Origin: Pectobacterium aroidearum
GTDB taxonomy: Bacteria > Pseudomonadota > Gammaproteobacteria > Enterobacterales > Enterobacteriaceae
DNA length: 64,000 bases
Direction of reading: 5' to 3'
NCBI RefSeq assembly: GCF_041228105.1
Contig: NZ_CP166097.1
Span: 2,666,001 to 2,730,000, forward strand
In this document: positions 8,319 through 17,186 of the stretch, piece after piece
Layout of the letters: every line of letters starts with the position of its first letter
Numbering within the stretch: position 1 is the first letter of the stretch
The notes under the pieces: generated by a model
Told to the model about the DNA's origin: nothing
The model's input: the letters and a program-made list of their open reading frames with translations, nothing else
Database searches by the model: none
Program-made: the position numbers and the translations under genes

Positions 8319-9806
8319 TCATTTCTCTCTGGTTTCAACCTGCCCTGGGCGCTGGCTTGCGGGAATCATTCTGGCGGAAAGCAGTGTGATAGCAGCGATG
8401 AGTGCGGAAACGATAAATACGCCGTGAATTGACGAGGCGACTTGCGAGGCCAGTGTATCGAGCTGGTTTACGCTCAGTAGGATACGCTTGGCCGGATCCA
8501 TGAGCGTCTGGAGTGGATCGCTCACGTCCGGCAATCGCCAGTGTAGATTGATGTTCAGCGTGGCGCCAAGAATTGCGGTTCCCAACGCGGAACCCAGCAT
8601 GCGGGTAAACATGGCGGAAGCCGTCGCAATGCCGCGGATAGAGTAATCCACCGAGTTTTGTATCGATACCAGAAACGTGGTGCTGCTCAGCCCCATTCCC
8701 GAACCGATCAGAAATGCCGCTAGCCTCGCCCACATGAGATTGCTGTCTGGTTGAACGGTTAACAGCGTCAGACTGCCGATAATCAGCACGATACCGCCGA
8801 GCATTGCCGTAAAGCGATAAGACGTCCACAGCATTAAGCGTCCGCTCAGCGTACTGGCCAGCGGCCAGCCAATCGACATCATCGCCAATATACTGCCTGC
8901 TTCCAGCGGCGTTTTACCCATCACACCCTGAATAAACGTCGGCAGAAAAGCGCTCACGCCCATCATCGCAGCCCCGACGACTAATCCCCCGAGATTACCG
9001 GCGATAATGACCCGATTGCGCCAGAGTGCCAGCGGGAACAGCGGCTCAGCCGTACGTTTTTCCTGTCGAACCAGCAGGATGCAGCCCACCGCAGAAATCG
9101 CAAGCAGCGGGATTACCCAGTAGCCAAACACCTCAGCCTGTAGCAGTGCCATCAGCAGGCTGGCGACGGACACAACCAGATAGAACGCCCCCACCCAGTC
9201 CAACTGGTGCTGGCGCACGGCGTTGATCGTCGGCAGGTAACGAGCCAGCAGGAAGATGGAAAATAGCCCAATCGGCACATTGACCCAGAAAACCAGTGCC
9301 CAGTTGAAGTGTTGGACGATAAACGCGCCCAACAGCGGGCCGATAATCGCGGAAACACCCCACACGCTGGATAGATAACCCTGTATTTTCGGGCGTTCGG
9401 TCGAGCTGTATACATCGGCAACAATGGTGAATGCAATCGGGGTTATCGCGCCTGCGCCCAACCCTTGCAAGGTACGGAAGACAATCAGCCAGCCCATCTG
9501 TGTCGAAAATCCGCACAGAACCGATCCCAGCAGGAATACCATCATGCCGAAGAAGAAAATCTTTTTGCGGCCATAGAGATCGGCAAGGCGGCCATAAATC
9601 GGAATGCTGATTGATTGTGTCAGCAAATAACCCGCAAAAACCCATCCTAATAGGGAGAATCCGCCTAAATCCGCGATGATGGTGGGCAGCGCCGTGGCGA
9701 CAATCGTCACTTCAATCGCCGCCGTAAACATGGCCAGCATACAGGCAATCAAAATCCAGTGGCGATGCGGAACAGGCGTTTGTTTCTGGTTATTCTCTGT
9801 TTTCAT
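8319..9806 (-). CDS. MFS multidrug efflux transporter, DHA2 family (14 TM)
   Basis: 495 residues, with length and hydrophobicity pattern of 14-helix EmrB/QacA-type drug:proton antiporters. The motif A loop between TM2 and TM3 is GRLADLYGRKKIFFFG, and the motif C-like GxxxGPLLGAFI in TM5 (WGVSAIIGPLLGAFI) is diagnostic of antiporters. It should export amphipathic drugs across the inner membrane. There is no adjacent membrane-fusion protein or regulator gene, so it is probably a stand-alone pump. It lies downstream of ynfK on the same strand with about 100 bases between, and shares a bidirectional terminator with ynfD. Substrate unknown. Confidence 0.88.
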   Translation of the reverse strand: MKTENNQKQTPVPHRHWILIACMLAMFTAAIEVTIVATALPTIIADLGGFSLLGWVFAGYLLTQSISIPIYGRLADLYGRKKIFFFGMMVFLLGSVLCGFSTQMGWLIVFRTLQGLGAGAITPIAFTIVADVYSSTERPKIQGYLSSVWGVSAIIGPLLGAFIVQHFNWALVFWVNVPIGLFSIFLLARYLPTINAVRQHQLDWVGAFYLVVSVASLLMALLQAEVFGYWVIPLLAISAVGCILLVRQEKRTAEPLFPLALWRNRVIIAGNLGGLVVGAAMMGVSAFLPTFIQGVMGKTPLEAGSILAMMSIGWPLASTLSGRLMLWTSYRFTAMLGGIVLIIGSLTLLTVQPDSNLMWARLAAFLIGSGMGLSSTTFLVSIQNSVDYSIRGIATASAMFTRMLGSALGTAILGATLNINLHWRLPDVSDPLQTLMDPAKRILLSVNQLDTLASQVASSIHGVFIVSALIAAITLLSARMIPASQRPGQVETREK

Positions 9807-9908
9807 TATATTTTCAGGATAAGAAGAAAAACTGCCTGTGAGTATAACAGGTGGCGTGGCGGAGAAAATTTATTCCCGCAGAGCAGCGGGAATAGAAGAC
9901 GACAGAAA

Positions 9909-10574
9909 TTAATTACTGACGGCAGAAAGATCGATATAAGGCGAGAGATCCCGCTGTTCGGCACGCGGTAAGTAAGGCAGCTCGCCCAGTTGCGGTGCCG
10001 GAATTTTTTTCCGCAGAACGTGAATGATTTCGGCGTAATTCGCCAGACCGGGGTTAATACGGTTAGCAACCCAGCCAACCAGCGGCAAACCATCGTTGAT
10101 GATTGCCTGCGCCGTCAGCAACGCATGGCTGATACAGCCCAGTTTGATGCCAACAACCAGCACAACGGGCAGTTGTTCCTGTACGACCCATTCGGAATAC
10201 GGACGCAGATCGTTCATGACAGTTCGCCATCCGCCCGTGCCTTCGACCACCACGATATCCGCCGCCTCGCTCATGTGGCGCAAACCCTGCGTCATCGTGC
10301 AGTAATCAATCGTTCCTTCACTGGCGCTGATTTCATCCTCTCGCAGAGCGATGGGGTTAACCATGTTATAGGGCAATTCCAGTGTGGAAGCCGCCTGTAG
10401 CAGCAGTGCATCTTTATTACGCAGGCCCGCTTCCGTCTCTTCGCACCCTTTCGCTATCGGTTTGTAGCCCGCAACCGATTTGCCTGCCAGCGCTAGTTTT
10501 TGCAGTAGCGCCTTGGATACCACTGTTTTGCCAACGGCGGTATCAGTACCAGTGACAAAAATACGTTTCAACAT
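9909..10574 (-). CDS. ynfK: Dethiobiotin synthase-like ATPase (YnfK/BioD2)
   Basis: 221 residues. BioD family: P-loop variant GTDTAVGKT near the N-terminus, VVEGTGGW in the middle and the VVGIKLGCISHALLT segment. BioD closes the ureido ring of dethiobiotin from diaminopelargonate, CO2 and ATP. Position directly downstream of mlc matches E. coli ynfK, the BioD paralogue outside the bio operon, so I use that name; it may back up BioD. I place the start at ATG 10574 (GGAG seven bases upstream on the minus strand) rather than 36 bases earlier, because BioD proteins begin right before the P-loop strand. Confidence 0.85.
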   Translation of the reverse strand: MLKRIFVTGTDTAVGKTVVSKALLQKLALAGKSVAGYKPIAKGCEETEAGLRNKDALLLQAASTLELPYNMVNPIALREDEISASEGTIDYCTMTQGLRHMSEAADIVVVEGTGGWRTVMNDLRPYSEWVVQEQLPVVLVVGIKLGCISHALLTAQAIINDGLPLVGWVANRINPGLANYAEIIHVLRKKIPAPQLGELPYLPRAEQRDLSPYIDLSAVSN

Positions 10575-10707
10575 GGGATAACTCCAGACCACCTGAATAC
10601 CAAAAAACAAGCACAGCTAAAATGCTTTCCAAGCGTGAAAGTCTAGGCTATGCCTCATTCGGGCGGTTTGCGTTAGCGCAATGTTTTGTTGCTCTACGCC
10701 TTTCTGG

Positions 10708-11925
10708 TTATCCCTGAAGTAGTTTAACCAGCAGCGATCCGTTATAGAGAGCGTCTTTTACCAATGCCGCACCGGGCATTGTCCCCTGATTGTAGAACTG
10801 GGTCGCTTCTACCTGAATGTTATGGCTATAGGGCGGGAATGACTGCTGTTGAATGCAGCCTAAAATGGCGGGGTGCAAAATGCTGGCCGCTTTATTCAGG
10901 GGGGAACCCACCAGAATTTTATCGGGGTTGAAGAGATTCACCATGATGGCAACAATTCGGCCTACGTTATTGCCGACATCGTTGATGATATCTTTGGCTA
11001 ATTGATCGCCTTTGAGCGCCGCATCACACAGGTTCTCAACGTTAAGTGGTGAACCATGCAGGAGCGAACTCATGGATGTATTCATGCGCTGCTGCGCTAA
11101 CTCCAGCATATTTTCCGTGCTGGCGACCGTTTCCAAACAGCCGTGATTGCCGCAATAGCAACGTTTACCATAGGGATCGACCTGCGTATGCCCGATTTCA
11201 ACCAGATTTCGGCTTCTCGCGTGCAGGATGCGTCCGCCAGTAATCACGCCCGCGCCGACGTTATGGTCGATTACCACCTGAATGACATTTTGACAATCGC
11301 GCGCCGCGCCGTATAACGCTTCAGCCATCGTCCAGGCACAAATATCGTGCTGCAAATACACGGGTAGCCCCGTACGCTGTTCCAGCGCCGGGCCAATCGC
11401 CATTTCCTCAACGTCATAGAACGGCATGCGGTGAATAACGCCCTTGTTGGCGTCAATCATGCCCGGCGCGGTAATCGCGATTGCGGTTAATCGCTCCAGT
11501 CGTTTCTGGTGACGAATAAAAAACTGGTCGATTTCATTCAGAATACGATCAAGCAGCGGTTGCGGCGCTTCTGCGGGAAGCGGGATATCTTCTTCTACAA
11601 CCAGCTTGCTGCTGAGATCGCGCAACGCCAAGGAAATACTATTGTGGCTGATGCGGGCGGAAAGATAGTGCCAGGCTTCGGTATCCAGGATCAGCCCGAT
11701 AGCAGGACGTCCCCTGCTACCCACATCCTGGTATTCGGTTTCCTGCACCAGATGGGCTTCCAGCAGTTCGCGGACGATTTTGGTAATACTGGCGGGCGCG
11801 AGCTGAGCGCGTTTGGACAGTTCGATACGTGATATCGGGCCGTACTTATCGATCAGCCGATACACCGCGCCGGCATTCATTTGTTTGATTTGATCGATGT
11901 GTCCTGGTTGACCGTCGGATATCAC
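10708..11925 (-). CDS. mlc: ROK-family transcriptional repressor Mlc (DgsA)
   Basis: 405 residues, full length for Mlc. N-terminal winged helix-turn-helix (about residues 20-80: NAGAVYRLIDKYGPISR, ASITKIVRELLEA), then a ROK domain with the zinc-binding motif CYCGNHGCLET. Mlc represses ptsG, ptsHI, malT and manXYZ; unphosphorylated EIICB-Glc sequesters it at the membrane when glucose is being taken up. The start is GTG 11925 with AGGAG eight bases upstream on the minus strand, as in E. coli, where the homologue also begins with GTG. The order mlc-ynfK is conserved. The C-terminal SLLVKLLQG amphipathic end, important for tetramerisation and IIB binding in E. coli, is present. Confidence 0.93.
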   Translation of the reverse strand: MISDGQPGHIDQIKQMNAGAVYRLIDKYGPISRIELSKRAQLAPASITKIVRELLEAHLVQETEYQDVGSRGRPAIGLILDTEAWHYLSARISHNSISLALRDLSSKLVVEEDIPLPAEAPQPLLDRILNEIDQFFIRHQKRLERLTAIAITAPGMIDANKGVIHRMPFYDVEEMAIGPALEQRTGLPVYLQHDICAWTMAEALYGAARDCQNVIQVVIDHNVGAGVITGGRILHARSRNLVEIGHTQVDPYGKRCYCGNHGCLETVASTENMLELAQQRMNTSMSSLLHGSPLNVENLCDAALKGDQLAKDIINDVGNNVGRIVAIMVNLFNPDKILVGSPLNKAASILHPAILGCIQQQSFPPYSHNIQVEATQFYNQGTMPGAALVKDALYNGSLLVKLLQG

Positions 11926-12106
11926 AAACCTGGCTCCTACTCATTCGCGTTATATCTGGCACTGCTGTTGAAAAATTTATCTTTATTATTGCGGTATGAC
12001 TATTTTTCACGCTGCAAAATAAAAAAACTGCGGGTATGGTGGGGCTTTTCACTAAACTCGTCAAATATTTGATTCGTTATGTGATTTAGCCCGCATATTT
12101 TAACGA

Positions 12107-13003
12107 TTATCCGCCCAACATCAGCGACATTAACATTTTCGCCGCCGCGCTTTGCGGATGATGCCGCGCGGTAACCAGCCAGACTTCCGTTGTGGCGTCC
12201 TCTTCTTCCAGCAGCAAATATTTCACGCCATCGACCCGAATACGCAAAAACGATGCCGGCAAAATGGATACGCCTAACCCCGCCGACACCAGCCCGACGA
12301 TAGTCATCGCCTCACCCACTTCTTGCGTAATGTAGGGGCTGATGCCATAGCGTTTCAGCAGCGTCAGCGTGTCGTCATACAGTGCGGTTCCCACCGCACG
12401 AGAGAAGAAAACGAACGGTTCATTCGCCAACTGTGTGATATTGATTGCCCGCCCAGCGGCCTGCTGAGCTAAGGGATGGGATTCCTGCACGACGGCAATC
12501 AGCGGTTCACGTAATAACAACTGATGATCCAGCGCGTCCGGCAGCGGGTTATTGCGCATAATGCCGATATCGAGCTTACCGTTCAGCAGCGGTTCAATTT
12601 GCTGCTTGGTGTTGAGCTCCATCATCTGAATATGCACTTCCGGGTACGTTTGACGAAAGCGCAGCAGGCTGCTGGAGATCTTTTTGATAAACGGCGCGGA
12701 CGAGGTAAAACCAATCGTTAATTCCCCAATTTCGCCGCGTTGAATGCGGGACGCTCGCTCAGCCGCTTGATCAACCTGGCTGATAATCGACCAGGCTTCT
12801 TTCAGGAACATCTCGCCCGCCGGAGTAAGCTGGACATTACGGTTATTGCGCGCCAGCAGTTTCGCTCCCACCTGCTCCTCCAGAATTTGAATCTGCTGGC
12901 TCAGTGGCGGCTGTGAAATGCGTAATCTTTCTGCGGCTCGACCAAAATGCAGCTCTTCAGCGACCGCAATAAAATAGCGAAGGTGACGTAGTTCGATACT
13001 CAT
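12107..13003 (-). CDS. ynfL: LysR-family transcriptional regulator YnfL
   Basis: 298 residues. The N-terminal LysR helix-turn-helix (MSIELRHLRYFIAVAEEL, FGRAAERLRISQPPLSQQI) is followed by a type 2 periplasmic-binding effector domain. It is divergent from ynfM with 114 bases between the starts, the same arrangement as in E. coli, so it probably controls the transporter gene and itself from that AT-rich interval (which holds several TATA-rich stretches at 13020-13055). Effector ligand unknown. Confidence 0.9.
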   Translation of the reverse strand: MSIELRHLRYFIAVAEELHFGRAAERLRISQPPLSQQIQILEEQVGAKLLARNNRNVQLTPAGEMFLKEAWSIISQVDQAAERASRIQRGEIGELTIGFTSSAPFIKKISSSLLRFRQTYPEVHIQMMELNTKQQIEPLLNGKLDIGIMRNNPLPDALDHQLLLREPLIAVVQESHPLAQQAAGRAINITQLANEPFVFFSRAVGTALYDDTLTLLKRYGISPYITQEVGEAMTIVGLVSAGLGVSILPASFLRIRVDGVKYLLLEEEDATTEVWLVTARHHPQSAAAKMLMSLMLGG

Positions 13004-13117
13004 ACTTTAAACGTATCAATCATAATTATTAATATATTATACAAAATAATATCACTCTTCTATGATCGTCCTACTGTTGTTTTACGCCTGATTTACCTTT
13101 TCCGGTAAGGAATTATT

Positions 13118-14386
13118 GTGAGTAACCTGCCATCTTCTGCACCGAACGACTGGCCCCTTTCTACGGCCGACGATGCGGATGATATTACCCTGAGAACTTC
13201 GGGAAAAACGCCTTATATTGCTCGTGGTACGCCACAATTTATGCGCGTCACGCTGGCGCTGTTTTCAGCCGGATTAGCGACGTTTGCGCTGCTGTATTGT
13301 GTACAGCCCTTGCTGCCTGTGCTCTCTCAGGATTTCGGTATTTCGCCGGCTACCAGTAGCTTGTCGCTTTCCGTATCGACGGTAATGCTGGCGTTTGGGC
13401 TACTGTTCACCGGCCCGCTCTCCGACACCATCGGTCGTAAGAATGTCATGGTCGTCTCTTTAATGCTGGCCGCGCTCTGTACCGTGATTTGCGCATTTAT
13501 GACCAGTTGGAACGGTATATTGACCATGCGGGCGATGATTGGCCTGTCGCTAAGCGGCGTCGCGGCGGTCGCCATGAGCTACCTGAGTGAAGAAATTCAT
13601 CCCAGCGTGCTGGCGTTCTCGATGGGGTTATATATCAGCGGCAACTCGATTGGCGGTATGAGCGGACGTCTGGTGAGCGGCGTCTTGACGGACTATTTCC
13701 CGTGGCGGGTTGCCATCGGCACGATCGGCGTACTGGCACTCATTGCGGCGATAACATTCTGGCGTATTCTGCCCGAATCCCGCCATTTCCGCCCCGGATC
13801 GCTACGACCGAAAACGCTGCTGCTGAATAGCAAATTACACTGGCGCGATGCGGGATTACCGCTGCTGTTCCTTCAGGGATTTTTACTGATGGGCGCGTTC
13901 GTTACTCTGTTTAATTACATTGGGTATCGGCTGTTAGCCCCACCGTATTTACTCAGTCAGGCGGTAGTTGGCTTACTTTCCGTGGTTTATCTCACCGGAA
14001 GTTACAGCTCGCCAAAAGCCGGAGCATTAACGGCTCGCTACGGACGCGGCCCCGTACTCAGCATTTCTATCCTCCTGATGCTGACAGGTCTGGGAATAAC
14101 GGCACTGACGCCGGTATTTGCTATCTTTGGTGGGATGATGCTCTTTACCGCTGGCTTCTTCGCTGCACACTCGGTGGCAAGCAGTTGGATTGGCCAACGG
14201 GCACGGCGCGCGAAAGGTCAGGCGTCATCCATGTATCTCTTTTCTTACTATCTTGGCTCGAGTCTGGCTGGTACGCTCGGGGGATTCTTCTGGCATTCAT
14301 TTGGCTGGACGGGCATCACCGTATTTCTGAGCGCACTCTTACTGCTCGCGCTGGGAGTCAGCCTGATACTCAAAAAACGGCTTTAA
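13118..14386 (+). CDS. ynfM: MFS transporter YnfM (12 TM)
   Basis: 422 residues. A hydrophilic N-terminal extension of about 40 residues is followed by 12 hydrophobic segments. The MFS motif A is present between TM2 and TM3 (GPLSDTIGRKNVM), with a second copy-like loop later. Segments RGTPQFMRVTLALFSAGLA and SYLSEEIHPS match E. coli YnfM closely. The family includes arabinose-efflux-type permeases; the physiological substrate is not known. The start is GTG 13118 with AAGG about eight bases upstream. It is divergent from the LysR gene ynfL, its likely regulator. Confidence 0.9.
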   Translation: MSNLPSSAPNDWPLSTADDADDITLRTSGKTPYIARGTPQFMRVTLALFSAGLATFALLYCVQPLLPVLSQDFGISPATSSLSLSVSTVMLAFGLLFTGPLSDTIGRKNVMVVSLMLAALCTVICAFMTSWNGILTMRAMIGLSLSGVAAVAMSYLSEEIHPSVLAFSMGLYISGNSIGGMSGRLVSGVLTDYFPWRVAIGTIGVLALIAAITFWRILPESRHFRPGSLRPKTLLLNSKLHWRDAGLPLLFLQGFLLMGAFVTLFNYIGYRLLAPPYLLSQAVVGLLSVVYLTGSYSSPKAGALTARYGRGPVLSISILLMLTGLGITALTPVFAIFGGMMLFTAGFFAAHSVASSWIGQRARRAKGQASSMYLFSYYLGSSLAGTLGGFFWHSFGWTGITVFLSALLLLALGVSLILKKRL

Positions 14387-14400
14387 ACACCTTTCTTACT

Positions 14401-14428
14401 GGAGTTTACCCGAATCTGGGTAAACTCC
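14401..14428. repeat. Perfect 11-bp inverted repeat after ynfM
   Basis: GGAGTTTACCC, loop GAATCT, GGGTAAACTCC. The stem is as strong as a terminator but neither side carries a T run, so it may be a transcript-stabilising hairpin or a protein site rather than a canonical terminator. Confidence 0.7.
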
Positions 14429-14527
14429 GGACTGCTCCTGCTCACTTCCCTTATATAGCCCCACCAACCCTGCTAAAAATGATGGTCTCCACAGTTGCTG
14501 ATGTGTATGTTTGTTAGTATAAATATA

Positions 14528-14543
14528 AGTATGTTGTAACTAA
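14528..14543 (+). promoter_or_regulatory. ter: Ter replication fork-trap site (TerB-like)
   Basis: AGTATGTTGTAACTAA matches the Enterobacterales Ter core exactly, including the G (14529) that pairs with the cytosine flipped in the Tus lock. By analogy with E. coli TerB, the non-permissive face is on the left, so forks moving rightward in this window should be arrested. The site lies immediately before the tus start, so Tus bound here would also repress its own gene. Confidence 0.92.
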
Positions 14544-14556
14544 AATGAGTTTATTG

Positions 14557-15492
14557 ATGAATCGCTACACGCTAATCGATCGCATGAACCGCTGTTTCCA
14601 AACGTTAGAAAAGAAACTTGCCGTAATGCAACAACAGTTTGCCGACTATCGACTGCTGGCAGGTCGCGTCTATTCCCTTCCCCCTGTGGAAAAAGGAACG
14701 GAGCACGATCCTATCGAGCATATCGCCGTAACACAGTACGTCGGGCAAGACGCGCGTGATAAAGGGTTAGCGCACTTTCAGCGTTTGTTCATTCACCACT
14801 ATCCAGAAACGCTCAGCAGTAAAAGCGCGATTCGCTTACCAGGCGCACTCTGTTTTGCCGTCAACGCCACACAATATCAGCAGGCACAATCGCTTATCAC
14901 AGAAATCAACGCGCTGAAAAAAGAGCTGGAGCAGATCATCACCGTCGAGTCTGGTCTGGAGCCGGAACAGCGCTTTGAGTTCGTCCACACGCATTTGAAA
15001 GGCTTAATTACGCTGAGTGCTTACCGTTCGTTGACGCTCCTAACGAACCCTGCTTCAGTCCGTTTTGGCTGGGCGAATAAGCACGTCATCAAAAATATGA
15101 CACGTGGGGAACTGCTGGAACAACTGACAAAAAGTCGGAATGCAGCAAAACATACAGCGCCATACACCAAAGCGCAGTGGATTGAGCATATCGAGCAGGA
15201 GATTGACGCGGTATTGCCGCTGCCGGAAGACGCCGTCTTGAAGATCAAACGGCCGGTCAAAGTGCAGCCCATCGCTCGCGTGTGGTATCCCGAACAGCAG
15301 AAGCAGGTTCAGCATCCCTGCCCGTCCCCTCTGCTTGTGCTTTGCCAGCAGGAGTCCGGTGGCGACGTACCAATTATCGGCGAGCTCAATCCTTATGACG
15401 CCAACAACATCAAACATAAGCACAAACCCAAAGCGGCCGAACTTCGTCTGCTCATTCCGCGTTTGCATCTGTATACCGATGCGCCGGAATGA
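14557..15492 (+). CDS. tus: DNA replication terminus site-binding protein Tus
   Basis: About 311 residues from ATG 14557. The whole length aligns with Tus: YTLIDRMN start, AHFQRLFIHHYPE, SSKSAIRLPGALCF, a strongly conserved DNA-binding core FGWANKHVIKNMTRGE, the interdomain strand LKIKRPVKVQPIARVWY, and the RLLIPRLHLY end. Tus binds Ter sites as a monomer and blocks the replicative helicase from one side. An in-frame ATG lies at 14545, but it abuts the Ter core; 14557 has TGAG at -8 and matches the E. coli N-terminus. Transcription must start upstream of or within the Ter site, so autoregulation is expected. Convergent with fumC. Confidence 0.93.
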   Translation: MNRYTLIDRMNRCFQTLEKKLAVMQQQFADYRLLAGRVYSLPPVEKGTEHDPIEHIAVTQYVGQDARDKGLAHFQRLFIHHYPETLSSKSAIRLPGALCFAVNATQYQQAQSLITEINALKKELEQIITVESGLEPEQRFEFVHTHLKGLITLSAYRSLTLLTNPASVRFGWANKHVIKNMTRGELLEQLTKSRNAAKHTAPYTKAQWIEHIEQEIDAVLPLPEDAVLKIKRPVKVQPIARVWYPEQQKQVQHPCPSPLLVLCQQESGGDVPIIGELNPYDANNIKHKHKPKAAELRLLIPRLHLYTDAPE

Positions 15493-15501
15493 AAAAGAAA
15501 A

Positions 15502-15533
15502 AGCCTGCTGATCCACACCAGCAGGCTACAGGA
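15502..15533 (-). terminator. Rho-independent terminator of fumC
   Basis: AGCCTGCTG and CAGCAGGCT arms (15502-15510, 15519-15527). Read on the minus strand the stem is followed by a T-rich tail, TTTTTCTTTTTC, so it serves fumC; it can also slow tus transcripts. Confidence 0.85.
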
Positions 15534-15549
15534 TAACGCGCGAACTACA

Positions 15550-16947
15550 TTACTTTTTCAGGCTGCCGACCATATCTTCCGGCCGGACCCACTCATCAAA
15601 CTGCGCTTCGGTTAGGTAGTTCAGTTTGAGCGCAGCGGCCTTCAGCGTCAGCCCTTCTTTGTGCGCTTTTTTGGCAATTTCTGCCGCTTTGTCATAGCCA
15701 ATGTGCGTATTCAGCGCGGTTACCAGCATTAACGATTCGTTCAACAACTGATTGATGCGATCGCGATTCGGTTCGATACCTACCGCACAGTGCTCATCAA
15801 AGCTCTTCATGCCATCAGCCAGCAGGCGGATCGATTGCAGGAAGTTATGAATCACCATAGGGCGATACACGTTCAGCTCAAAATTGCCGGATGCCCCACC
15901 GATATTCACCGCAACGTCATTGCCCATCACCTGACAACACAGCATCGTCAGCGCTTCACACTGGGTTGGATTGACCTTGCCAGGCATGATGGAACTGCCT
16001 GGCTCGTTTTCAGGAATACTCAGTTCGCCGATACCACAGCGCGGGCCAGAAGCCAGCCAGCGAACATCGTTGGCAATCTTCATCAACGAAGCAGCAAGCC
16101 CCTTCAAGGCTCCGTGCCCGTGAACCAACGCATCGCAGGTCGCCAGCGCTTCGAATTTATTCGGTGACGTCACAAACGGCTGACCGGTGAGTTTCGCCAG
16201 TTCCGCCGCCACACGCACCGCATATTCCGGGTGCGTGTTGAGCCCCGTACCGACGGCAGTACCGCCCAGCGCCAGCTCGCAAATGTGCGGCACGCTATTT
16301 TCGATATGTTTCAGGTTATGTTGCAACATCGCGGCCCAGCCGGAGATTTCCTGCCCCAGCGTCAGCGGCGTCGCATCCTGTAAATGCGTACGGCCAATCT
16401 TGACGATATCCTTAAACTGCTCAGCCTTCGACGCCAGCGTGGCGTGCAGCGCCTCCAATTCAGGAATCAGATGTTCGTTGAGCGCGACCACGGCCGCGAC
16501 ATGCATCGCCGTGGGGAATACGTCGTTAGAACTCTGACTTTTGTTGACATCATCATTGGGATGCACCAGTCGATTGTTGCCCCGCTCTCCTCCCAGCAGT
16601 TCACTGGCGCGGTTAGCCAACACCTCGTTCATATTCATATTGCTTTGCGTGCCCGACCCCGTCTGCCAAATCGCTAACGGGAATTCCCCGGCATGCTTGC
16701 CTGCCAACACTTCGTCCGCCGCCTGAATAATCGCATTTCCCCGTTCGGCAGGCAGAAGCGTGAGATCCATGTTGACGCGGGCCGCCGCACGCTTGGTTTG
16801 CGCCAGCGCATAAATCAGCGCACGTGGCATTTTCTCTTCAGAAATACGGAAGTGTTCCAGCGAGCGCTGCGTTTGTGCGCCCCACAAACGTTCAGCAGGA
16901 ACATCAATCGGTCCCATTGAGTCTTTTTCACTACGCGTCGTGCTCAT
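15550..16947 (-). CDS. fumC: Fumarate hydratase class II FumC
   Basis: 465 residues, typical for the iron-independent, homotetrameric fumarase of the TCA cycle (fumarate + water to L-malate). Signature sequences are present: [24 protein letters not shown], the HPNDDVN substrate region, and the SS-loop [15 protein letters not shown] carrying the catalytic Ser. In E. coli fumA lies between fumC and manA on this side; here no fumA is present in the 239 bases to manA. The gene lies next to tus, the conserved position. In E. coli fumC is SoxRS-controlled; no clear soxbox was identified here. Confidence 0.95.
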   Translation of the reverse strand: MSTTRSEKDSMGPIDVPAERLWGAQTQRSLEHFRISEEKMPRALIYALAQTKRAAARVNMDLTLLPAERGNAIIQAADEVLAGKHAGEFPLAIWQTGSGTQSNMNMNEVLANRASELLGGERGNNRLVHPNDDVNKSQSSNDVFPTAMHVAAVVALNEHLIPELEALHATLASKAEQFKDIVKIGRTHLQDATPLTLGQEISGWAAMLQHNLKHIENSVPHICELALGGTAVGTGLNTHPEYAVRVAAELAKLTGQPFVTSPNKFEALATCDALVHGHGALKGLAASLMKIANDVRWLASGPRCGIGELSIPENEPGSSIMPGKVNPTQCEALTMLCCQVMGNDVAVNIGGASGNFELNVYRPMVIHNFLQSIRLLADGMKSFDEHCAVGIEPNRDRINQLLNESLMLVTALNTHIGYDKAAEIAKKAHKEGLTLKAAALKLNYLTEAQFDEWVRPEDMVGSLKK

Positions 16948-17010
16948 TACCTTTCCTCCTTAAAAAACACATTCAACTAGTAGAAGACATTGGATCACAT
17001 CGCTGGGCCT

Positions 17011-17067
17011 ATTCTGATAACACTCACTGGCCTGATAACACTTATTGGTCTACTAACACTGTCTGGT
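17011..17067 (+). repeat. Three imperfect 18-20 bp tandem repeats in the fumC-manA interval
   Basis: Three successive units share the core CTxATAACACTxxCTGG (17011-17030, 17031-17049, 17050-17067, the last more diverged). They lie in the 239-bp space between the divergent fumC and manA starts and may be regulator sites or simple slippage products. Confidence 0.5.
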
Positions 17068-17186
17068 ATCACGCTACATAAAACATTACCATGAAGCGAA
17101 GAAGATGCAGTGTATTCATAATCACTCAGGTAATTAACAGTCAGCATCACAGAAATTAACAATTAATGTAATAGCAGGAAGCCGAC

